The translations under genes were made by a program, and so were the position numbers. A DNA stretch of 5,698 bases from SIG299 sp964632165 (GTDB lineage Bacteria; Bacillota; Clostridia; Lachnospirales; Lachnospiraceae), in contig CAZWCZ010000060.1 of assembly GCA_964632165.1 (NCBI GenBank), positions 1 to 5,698 of the forward strand, read 5' to 3'. Each line of letters opens with the position of its first letter. Within the stretch, counting starts at the first letter, position 1. A model generated the notes under the pieces. It searched no databases and had not been told where the DNA came from. It worked only from the letters and a program-made list of their open reading frames with translations. Shown here one piece after another: positions 1 through 5,382 of the stretch.

Positions 1-895
1 GCTTATGTTCCATAAAGGAATGAACGTAGCGTTTGAGCGTGATCGTTGGATTCTTGTGTCCGAGGATCTCGGACAAGGATTTTACGTCCATGCCGCACTC
101 AATCGCGCGTGTGGCAAACGTATGTCGCAGGGCATGAAAGCCGTGGTGTGAGATATGCTGCTTTTTGAGGAGCAATTCAAAGCTGCGTTGATAGGAGCGC
201 ACGGTGATGATCTTATTGCCGTTCCCCACGACGTACTTTGACGTGCTCCTCTTTTTTATTTCTCGCAAATGCGGGATAAGCTGTTTCGGGAGCGGAATGG
301 TGCGCTTGGAACTCTCGGTTTTGGGTGTTCCCGTAATGCGACAACTCTTGCCGTTTTCGTCTTGCCCGTCGTAGCAGGTCTTTGTCACCGAGAGTTCGGC
401 TTTTGAAAAGTCAATATCCGACCATTCCAGCGCCAACAGTTCACCGATACGAAGCCCGGTGTACAAGCACAGAACAATCCCGAACATCTTATCTCGCTTA
501 TCCGCAAGCACCGCTTGCTCGATGCGCTTTTGTTCCTCCTTCGTAAAACTCTCCACCGCCTTTTCGCTCGTCTTGGGACGCTTGATCTTGTCGATGTGAA
601 GTTCCTTCGTCAGCCCCAAGATATACGCCATCGACAAGGACGAGTGGAGCACCAAAATAATGCTGTTCACCGAATTGGGTGCCAGTCCCCTGCCCGTCCG
701 CTTGTTTCCGCTTTGCGACAGTTCGACGATATATCTCTGCAAAACAAGCGGCGTCAGTTCTTCCATCTCGTAGTTCCCAAGCGCGGGGATCAGCCGATCA
801 TTGATCACGTCCGCATACTGCTTGTAAGTGCGCGGTTTAACCGATTCCTTCTCGTAAAGCTCCAACCAATCGTGTAACCATTCTCTGTATTTCAT
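1..895 (-). CDS. Tyrosine-type site-specific recombinase/integrase, C-terminus cut by window edge
   Basis: This gene encodes a phage/ICE-type tyrosine recombinase that would cut and rejoin DNA through a covalent 3'-phosphotyrosine. 298 residues are visible. Residues 1 to about 105 look like the helical core-binding (SAM-like) domain, opening with MKYREWLHDWLELYEKE. The catalytic domain follows. Its active-site residues can be read directly: R149 in TGLRIGEL, K192 in TPKTESSKR, H254 and R257 in HALRHTF, H280 in LGHKN, and the nucleophile Y290 in KRYVHS. Only a short tail after about residue 298 should be missing. The start is the first ATG after an in-frame TAA at 911-913 and has a modest AGGAAA site 5 nt upstream. 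There is no room for an N-terminal arm-binding (AP2-like) domain, unlike Tn916 or lambda integrases. It is co-oriented with the transfer genes, 164 nt after the last one. Its target site and directionality factor are not visible. The family call is firm; whether it moves an element or inverts DNA is unknown. Confidence 0.95.
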   Translation of the reverse strand, partial: MKYREWLHDWLELYEKESVKPRTYKQYADVINDRLIPALGNYEMEELTPLVLQRYIVELSQSGNKRTGRGLAPNSVNSIILVLHSSLSMAYILGLTKELHIDKIKRPKTSEKAVESFTKEEQKRIEQAVLADKRDKMFGIVLCLYTGLRIGELLALEWSDIDFSKAELSVTKTCYDGQDENGKSCRITGTPKTESSKRTIPLPKQLIPHLREIKKRSTSKYVVGNGNKIITVRSYQRSFELLLKKQHISHHGFHALRHTFATRAIECGMDVKSLSEILGHKNPTITLKRYVHSFMEHK

Positions 896-900
896 TTTCG

Positions 901-906
901 TTTCCT
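901..906 (-). promoter_or_regulatory. Ribosome binding site of the recombinase gene
   Basis: AGGAAA lies 5 nt upstream of the ATG at 895-893, within AAAGGCAGGAAACGAAAATG. It is weaker than the AAGGAGG of virB4 and the GGAGGG of the PP-loop gene, which fits a protein made in small amounts. It supports the start because an in-frame TAA at 911-913 excludes any earlier one. Confidence 0.55.
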
Positions 907-940
907 GCCTTTATCTGTTTTTTATTATGTCCTGCCAAAC

Positions 941-980
941 AAAAAAGAAGCCGAAACATTTTTGTGAATGCTCGGCTTCT
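941..980 (-). terminator. Intrinsic terminator-like hairpin in the recombinase leader
   Basis: On the minus strand GAAGCCGA (979-972) pairs perfectly with TCGGCTTC (954-947). A small internal loop (C971 against A955-956), a further 4-bp stem (967-970 with 957-960) and a 6-nt loop complete the hairpin. A run of six T on the minus strand (946-941) follows at once, the classic Rho-independent layout. It sits between the predicted promoter at 1063-1035 and the recombinase ATG at 895. It may be the end of the transfer operon, an attenuator of the recombinase gene, or the 3' end of a short RNA. The plus strand has no T-run after the hairpin, so it should work only leftward. Confidence 0.75.
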
Positions 981-1034
981 CGCGTTATTGAGGAACGGTT
1001 TGCACCACCCTCTCGTCGTTATTCTGATGCGCTT

Positions 1035-1063
1035 ATTATATCATTTTTTCGGGATTTTTTCAA
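1035..1063 (-). promoter_or_regulatory. Near-consensus SigA promoter reading toward the recombinase
   Basis: Read on the minus strand, the -35 box TTGAAA (1063-1058) is followed by an ideal 17-nt spacer and a perfect -10 box TATAAT (1040-1035). The spacer ends in TGA, giving an extended -10 motif (TGATATAAT). The predicted start of transcription is near 1028. The -35 box contains the TGA stop codon (1062-1060) of the upstream membrane-protein gene, so the promoter is built into that gene's very end. Transcripts would cross the terminator-like hairpin at 980-941 before reaching the recombinase at 895. Both boxes and the spacer are read directly; activity is inferred. Confidence 0.75.
1043..1061. 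repeat. Two direct copies of ATTTTTTC, 11 bp apart, inside the promoter
   Basis: The plus strand carries ATTTTTTC at 1043-1050 and again at 1054-1061, start to start 11 bp, about one helical turn. They cover the promoter spacer and part of the -35 box. Phased A-tracts of this kind can bend DNA, and paired direct repeats can be a regulator or recombinase accessory site. They could equally be a chance result of AT-rich sequence. No further copy of the same spacing was seen nearby. Confidence 0.3.
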
Positions 1064-2226
1064 CCGCCCCCGAGCAGTCCCGCCCAGAGATCGGCGTTTC
1101 GTTCGTCCAGTAATTCGTCCAGCATTTCGATCTGCTGCTCGTTGAAGCCGTACATTGTCGCCGTCCGCGCCGCGCTTTTGGAGGTCGTGACGACCGTCAG
1201 ATAGACCGTGCTTATCTCCTCGACCGTTTCGGTAACGTTGCCTTTTTCGTCCGTTTCCGTATGCGTGACATACGACACCCGCGTTTCGCTCATCAGGGAC
1301 AACTCGTTCATATCCCAAAAGATCGCTCGCAGGTGTTCCGCCTTGCCATCGTCAAAGGTCGCGACCTCCTGCGGCTCATCGCCGAGGTTGAGTTTGACCG
1401 CGTACACGGCAAGCATCTCGTCCCACGCGGCGAGGTCTCCGTCGTAATTGAGCACGTCATATTGATACCCCGCGGCAAGCTCACTTTGCTTTTCATGGTA
1501 TTCCCTTTCAAGGTCGGACATCACGCTGTAGATCGTGATGCCCCCACTCTCGTTCGGCACGAAAATCGCGTAGACCGATCCGACCACAAGCCCAATCAGC
1601 ACGATGATCACGATGATGAGCACCGCCACCCAACCGCCCGCGGCGATAGCGGCGACGATGCCCTTGATCGCCGCCACCGTCGCTTTTGCGGCGGCTATGA
1701 TCGCCTTGACCGCCATCTTGACGAACTGCACCGTTGCTTTGACGGCTGCTTTCGCCGCTTGCGCCGCCTTTTGCGCGGCTTTCACACTCGCTTTTGTCGC
1801 TTTCGCCGTGGTATTGGCAGTCGCTTTGGCACTTTTCGCGGCTGTTTTCGTGCCTTTGGATGCCGCTTTTACGCTTTTCTTAGATGCTTGCAACGCCTTT
1901 CTCTGCGGTGACGGAAGTTGCTTTAGTTTCGGGTTGGCTTTCGGCTTTCGCGGGCGGCTGCGCCACTTTTGAATATTCTTCCGCGTTTCCCTTACACCCC
2001 ATCTGCCGGCACGGTCTGCACCGTAAACAAGGCTTCTGCCGATGCGTTCCTCTTTGTCTTGCAATTCGTTCCCCGCATATTCGGTCTCGGACTCATAATT
2101 TGCACTTTGCATCTGCTCGGCGGAATCACGGAGCGAGGACACACCCCTTTGGGATTTCTGCGCGAGCGTTTCCGCGCGGTCGAAGGTCTTTATCGTTTTC
2201 AGGGATTCCCTTGTCTTGATCTTCAT
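1060..2226 (-). CDS. Membrane-anchored conjugation protein, hydrolase (CHAP/NlpC-type) domain absent
   Basis: This 388-residue protein matches my recollection of the N-terminal part of the membrane-anchored cell-wall hydrolase in Tn1549/CTn-like transfer modules, where the enzyme locally opens peptidoglycan for the mating channel. Residues 1-100 are charged and hydrophilic, starting MKIKTRESLKTIKTFDRAET. Residues 108-190 are a Lys/Ala-rich tract. Residues about 197-223 form one strong membrane span (GGWVAVLIIVIIVLIG...). Residues 230-388 are a mixed outside domain including DEMLAVYAVK and IFWDMNELS. In the homologues I recall, a catalytic domain follows the segment equivalent to ERNADLWAGLL. 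Here the reading ends in LLGGG and TGA, with no catalytic Cys/His module. No continuation is visible downstream in another frame. The ATG overlaps the upstream gene's stop (ATGA), with AGGGTGA at 2237-2231 as its binding site, suggesting coupled translation. It is either a truncated remnant or a scaffold-only variant. The family call is from memory, without a search. Confidence 0.8.
   Translation of the reverse strand: MKIKTRESLKTIKTFDRAETLAQKSQRGVSSLRDSAEQMQSANYESETEYAGNELQDKEERIGRSLVYGADRAGRWGVRETRKNIQKWRSRPRKPKANPKLKQLPSPQRKALQASKKSVKAASKGTKTAAKSAKATANTTAKATKASVKAAQKAAQAAKAAVKATVQFVKMAVKAIIAAAKATVAAIKGIVAAIAAGGWVAVLIIVIIVLIGLVVGSVYAIFVPNESGGITIYSVMSDLEREYHEKQSELAAGYQYDVLNYDGDLAAWDEMLAVYAVKLNLGDEPQEVATFDDGKAEHLRAIFWDMNELSLMSETRVSYVTHTETDEKGNVTETVEEISTVYLTVVTTSKSAARTATMYGFNEQQIEMLDELLDERNADLWAGLLGGG
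1657..1905 (-). repeat. Lys/Ala-rich low-complexity coding tract
   Basis: This stretch encodes residues 108-190 of the membrane protein. It is built from loosely repeated units such as KAxxKAxKA and AAQKAAQAAKAAVKA, rich in GCG/GCA/GCC and AAA/AAG codons. The Lys spacing of 3-4 residues suggests a long, positively charged amphipathic or coiled helix on the cytoplasmic side, just before the membrane span. It might touch DNA, lipid head groups or the coupling machinery; that is inference. The repeats are imperfect at the DNA level. Confidence 0.6.
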
Positions 2227-3008
2227 GCGTTCACCCTGCTTTCTTCAATTCTCTGCTTCAAAGCGTTATAAAACTCTTTGCCGCGAATACTCTTTCCGTC
2301 CGCACGCCACTCTTTTTCAAATGCAAAGCGGATCTCCAACTCGCGCACCGAATAGTCGGCGCGGAATTGCCGCCACGTGCCGTCATCCCATTTCCGCAGT
2401 TGCGCCCACAGTTCGGGAAAATGCTCATGGAGCTTGCGCAGTTCGGATAACGCTTGCAAGGGACAACACCAGCAGGACACGCGGCGGAATATCTCATAAA
2501 GGCCGCCCCAATCGAATCCTTTTTCGTAGCAGTAATCAAGGCAGTCTTTTTCGGTCATTCCCCACTCCACAAGAGGATAACAACCGCCCTCTTTGATGCG
2601 CTTCGGTTCGTCCGCCGCGATGCCGACATATTCAACCACATCGTAATCCTTTTTCAACTCTCGCAAATGATCCCGCACCACTCTTGTTTTGAGCAATCCC
2701 GTACACCAACGGTTACGCGGTCCCGCCCAACTGTTCCCTTTGTACTGCCGGAGCGCGGGATTTTTTCGTTTCGGCATATACTCCGAGAAATAATACTCAA
2801 AGCTGTGCTCCGCTTTCAGATAAGTGATCTCTCTGCCAATATACTGCTGAAGCTTTTTCAAATGCTCGTACATCTGCGGAAATTCAAGCCCCGTATCGCA
2901 AAACAAGATCATATCTATCGGGCGTTTTTCCTCGATCAAACGCAAGAGCATCGCCGTGGAGTCTTTTCCGCCCGACAGAGAGACCACCCAAAATTTCTTT
3001 TTATTCAC
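2223..3008 (-). CDS. PP-loop 'PAPS reductase-like' protein of the ICE type
   Basis: This 261-residue protein belongs to the adenine nucleotide alpha-hydrolase (PP-loop) superfamily that includes CysH and DndC. The PP-loop SGGKDS is at residues 12-17, in WVVSLSGGKDSTAMLL. It is followed by LFCDTGLEFP (35-44), RWCTGLLKT (100-108), GIAADEPKR (129-137) and a Cys cluster SCWCCPLQ (178-185, with C179, C181 and C182). The ECGLH tail of true sulfonucleotide reductases is absent, so assimilatory sulfate reduction is unlikely. The family chemistry is activation of a substrate through adenylation, often for sulfur transfer to DNA or RNA; the substrate here is unknown. The start is GTG at 3008-3006 because GGAGGG lies 5 nt upstream. 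An earlier in-frame ATG at 3155 would run through a hairpin and into virB4. Its stop overlaps the next gene's ATG by 4 bp, so it is part of the transfer operon. Confidence 0.85.
   Translation of the reverse strand: MNKKKFWVVSLSGGKDSTAMLLRLIEEKRPIDMILFCDTGLEFPQMYEHLKKLQQYIGREITYLKAEHSFEYYFSEYMPKRKNPALRQYKGNSWAGPRNRWCTGLLKTRVVRDHLRELKKDYDVVEYVGIAADEPKRIKEGGCYPLVEWGMTEKDCLDYCYEKGFDWGGLYEIFRRVSCWCCPLQALSELRKLHEHFPELWAQLRKWDDGTWRQFRADYSVRELEIRFAFEKEWRADGKSIRGKEFYNALKQRIEESRVNA
2231..2237 (-). promoter_or_regulatory. Ribosome binding site of the membrane-protein gene
   Basis: AGGGTGA lies 4 nt upstream of the ATG at 2226-2224, inside the last codons of the PP-loop gene. With the ATGA overlap it suggests that ribosomes finishing the PP-loop gene re-initiate here. 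Confidence 0.5.
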
Positions 3009-3013
3009 GCTTT

Positions 3014-3019
3014 CCCTCC
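3014..3019 (-). promoter_or_regulatory. Ribosome binding site fixing the GTG start of the PP-loop gene
   Basis: GGAGGG on the minus strand is 5 nt upstream of GTG 3008-3006 and begins only a few bases after the T-run of the hairpin at 3050-3021. It is the reason for choosing the GTG over the upstream in-frame ATG at 3155, which has no comparable site. Confidence 0.75.
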
Positions 3020-3020
3020 A

Positions 3021-3050
3021 TAAAAAGCGGGCGGTATCGCTACCGCCCGC
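3021..3050 (-). terminator. GC-rich hairpin plus T-run between virB4 and the PP-loop gene
   Basis: On the minus strand GCGGGCGGTA (3050-3041) and TACCGCCCGC (3036-3027) form a perfect 10-bp stem closed by the loop GCGA, a GNRA-type tetraloop. Five T follow (3026-3022). It begins 10 nt after the virB4 stop codon and ends just before the binding site of the next gene. It has the form of an intrinsic terminator, yet lies between genes that appear to form one operon. It may therefore act as a partial terminator or as an mRNA-stabilising 3' end for the virB4 portion. I see no promoter between it and the next gene. Confidence 0.7.
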
Positions 3051-3060
3051 AAAAGCATTT

Positions 3061-5382
3061 TTATTCTCCCGGTTTTGTCGTACAGAGTTTATACAGCCTC
3101 GTGTCCTTGGGGAAGTTATTGACAAACGGCACAAGCGCACCGCCGATCTTGACAAGCCCGTGCCCCGCCTCCACGTTGGTGATATAACTCATCTGCAAGT
3201 CGGAAATGCCCATCAGTTCGGCAAGCTGTTCGCGGTCGGTCGCGGCTTGGTTGAGCATGATCACAAGCTCGGAGTTGGCAAGCATGGTACGCGCCGTGTG
3301 GCTCTGTAGCAGATCCTCGCAGTTTTGCGTGATGCCCGTAATAAACGCGCCGTATTTGCGCACCTTCTTCCACATCGTAAAGAGGAAGTTTGCGGAATAG
3401 TCGTGTTGGAACAAGAGATATATCTCGTCGATGAAGATATAGGTCTTTCTCCCCTTCGCCCGGTTCTCGGTGATGCGGTTGAGAATGCTGTCCAGCACCA
3501 CGAGCATACCGATGGGCATAAGCTGCTTGCCGAGCTCGTGAATGTCATAGCAGATAAAGCGGCTGCGGGTGTTCACGTTGGTCTGCTGTGCAAAAGTGTT
3601 GAGCGAACCGTCCGTGAAAAGTTCGATGGCAAGGGCGATGTCCTGCGCCTCGGTTTCATTCTGCTGCAAAAGCACCTCGCGGAAGTCTTTGAGCGTAGGC
3701 GGTTTCGCAACACAACCGCCGAGCATATAGTCGCGGTAGACAATGGAGGTACAGCGGTCGATGATCGATTTCTCTTTCGCGCCAAGCCCTCCGTTCATGA
3801 CCTGCTCACAGAGAGACAGGATGAACTCGGATTTGAGCGTAACGGGATTGGCGCCGTCCGCGTAGTCGCGGTTCATCGCCATTGCGTTAATGTGGCTGTC
3901 ACTCGTCGCCGATACCACGACCGTCTCGCCGCCGAAGGCTTCGGTCAGCAGCGTGTACTCGCGCTCGGGGTCGATCACGATCACGTCGGCGTTCTTGTCC
4001 GAGAGCAGCAGGCTTGTCAGTTCCTGCTTTGCCATCATGGATTTACCCGAACCGGAAACGCCCGTGATGAAAGAGTTGCCGTTGAGCAGTTCCCCGCGGT
4101 TGACCATGATCATATTCTTGCTGATGGCGTTGTTGCCGATATACAGACCGTTCTTGTGGCATACCTCCTGAACGTGGAACGGCATAAACACGGCAAGGCT
4201 CTCGGTGGTCAGCGTTCTGCGGATATTCAGCTTTGTTCCACCGTAGGGCAAGCAGGTATTAAGTCCTTCAAGCTGCTGCCAACGAAGCACCGACATGGAG
4301 CAAAGGTTCTTTCTCGCACATTGCAAAATGCTTTCGGTGTCCGCGTCAAGCTGTTCCTTGCTGTCCGCACTATGAACGAGCGTGATGAGCGCGGGGATCA
4401 TGCGCTGATCTCGCGCAACAAGATCGTTGAGAAATTCCCTGCTCTCCTCGCGCTGACGCTCCATGTCGTAAGGGATCGCCGCCGAGAAGTTGTTGTTCTG
4501 ATTCTGCTTTCTCTGCCAATTCGATATATTGGTCTCCACCGCCAACAGTTTGCTTTCGCCCTGCCTTACCGCCTGATCCATCGGGATAGGATCTGCGTCG
4601 ATGGACAGCATCAGGCTGCGGTCAATATCGGTCAGTTCGGCAATAAAGCTGTCCTTGATAAAATTGGCGTAGTCCTTGAGATACAGAACTCTGGCAAAGC
4701 GACCGTCCATTTTGAAATAGTCGCTTCGGAATTCCAACGATTGCGGCGCAAGTGCGATCTTGAAATCGTGACCTCTCTTGGCATTGAGGAAACGGTCATA
4801 CCTGAAATCGTCCTCATACCCCTTGTGGAAGAAATCGTAGAGCATACGAATTTTATCTTCCTCGCCGACCTCCTCAAATTTGGAACCGAGTTTTGCCAAA
4901 AGCGTGGAAAATTCCGCGCCCACGCGGTTAAAATATCCCTTTGCTTCTTCAAGGGTCTTCTTTTCCACCGTGATGGTCATAAACTTGTCCTGCACCACAC
5001 CGGCAGAAAGGTTGGCGTTTCGCTCCAACACAGAGTTATATTCTCTGCGGTAACGGTCAAGGCTGTCGCCCACAAGCGGGAGCATATTGCGTTCCTCAAA
5101 TTTGCTTTTCTGAATGCGGCGGTTATTGATGGTAATTTTCGTTGTCGCGCCGCTGTCAAGCGAGTTGAGTATCTCGGAATACCCGAGGAACATTCCCTCT
5201 TTATCTTCCCTTGAAGCTACGGCATAGTTGATGTCGGTAAAAGTAAAGGTCTTTGACCACAAGTTGCGCCCCACAAGGAAGATGCCGTCCTCATAGACGC
5301 CTTGAATGGGGATCGCCTGCTCCACATTGGTGGGCACGGCATCCTGCTCGACCGTTTTCTTTTTCGGCTGAAAGATACTCAT
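3061..5382 (-). CDS. virB4: VirB4/TraE-type conjugation ATPase
   Basis: This gene encodes the large cytoplasmic ATPase that powers a Gram-positive type IV secretion system. The predicted protein is 773 residues, a normal full length. The N-terminal half (about 20-410) is the VirB4 scaffold region. The ATPase half carries Walker A GVSGSGKS at 441-448 (K447), the family motif VIVIDPEREY at 467-476, Walker B YIFIDE at 648-653 (D652, E653) and the downstream ITQNCEDLL at 684-691. All key residues are intact. The start is ATG 5382-5380, with AAGGAGG 4 nt upstream. An in-frame ATG at 5475 would overlap PrgI by 97 nt and has no such support. The start codon overlaps the PrgI stop (ATGA), a common arrangement for this gene pair. 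The PrgI neighbour suggests an ICE of the Tn1549/CTn kind and not a plasmid VirB system, but this is by gene order only. Confidence 0.96.
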   Translation of the reverse strand: MSIFQPKKKTVEQDAVPTNVEQAIPIQGVYEDGIFLVGRNLWSKTFTFTDINYAVASREDKEGMFLGYSEILNSLDSGATTKITINNRRIQKSKFEERNMLPLVGDSLDRYRREYNSVLERNANLSAGVVQDKFMTITVEKKTLEEAKGYFNRVGAEFSTLLAKLGSKFEEVGEEDKIRMLYDFFHKGYEDDFRYDRFLNAKRGHDFKIALAPQSLEFRSDYFKMDGRFARVLYLKDYANFIKDSFIAELTDIDRSLMLSIDADPIPMDQAVRQGESKLLAVETNISNWQRKQNQNNNFSAAIPYDMERQREESREFLNDLVARDQRMIPALITLVHSADSKEQLDADTESILQCARKNLCSMSVLRWQQLEGLNTCLPYGGTKLNIRRTLTTESLAVFMPFHVQEVCHKNGLYIGNNAISKNMIMVNRGELLNGNSFITGVSGSGKSMMAKQELTSLLLSDKNADVIVIDPEREYTLLTEAFGGETVVVSATSDSHINAMAMNRDYADGANPVTLKSEFILSLCEQVMNGGLGAKEKSIIDRCTSIVYRDYMLGGCVAKPPTLKDFREVLLQQNETEAQDIALAIELFTDGSLNTFAQQTNVNTRSRFICYDIHELGKQLMPIGMLVVLDSILNRITENRAKGRKTYIFIDEIYLLFQHDYSANFLFTMWKKVRKYGAFITGITQNCEDLLQSHTARTMLANSELVIMLNQAATDREQLAELMGISDLQMSYITNVEAGHGLVKIGGALVPFVNNFPKDTRLYKLCTTKPGE

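Noticed and set aside
914..932. A possible second -10 box (CATAAT) between the terminator hairpin and the recombinase ATG.
   Set aside because: At 17-nt spacing the -35 position reads GGCTTC, far from TTGACA, and lies in the terminator stem.
985..1012. A possible short leader peptide, GTG CAA ACC GTT CCT CAA TAA on the minus strand, that might control attenuation.
   Set aside because: The only purine-rich stretch touches the GTG with no proper spacing, and the peptide has no run of a regulatory amino acid.
1261..1972. Plus-strand open frames opposite the Lys/Ala tract, giving Arg/Phe/Gly- or Ala/Thr-rich proteins.
   Set aside because: They mirror the low-complexity coding strand, have no supporting ribosome binding site that I can see, and match nothing recognisable.
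1050..2767. The 12-mer CGGGATTTTTTC occurs at 1050-1061 and again at 2756-2767, suggesting a recombination site pair.
   Set aside because: The second copy lies in the conserved coding sequence for KRKNPAL of the PP-loop protein. A single 12-bp match between two points is about what chance gives in 5.7 kb.
3009..3155. A 49-codon longer N-terminus for the PP-loop protein, starting at ATG 3155.
   Set aside because: It would overlap the end of virB4 in another frame and run through the hairpin at 3050-3027. The GTG at 3008 has GGAGGG at ideal distance, and the conserved domain begins right after it.
3325..5214. A 629-codon open frame on the plus strand, opposite virB4.
   Set aside because: It lies wholly antisense to a gene with intact Walker motifs. 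Its predicted protein is His/Val/Arg-rich with no recognisable domain. It is a codon-bias shadow of virB4.
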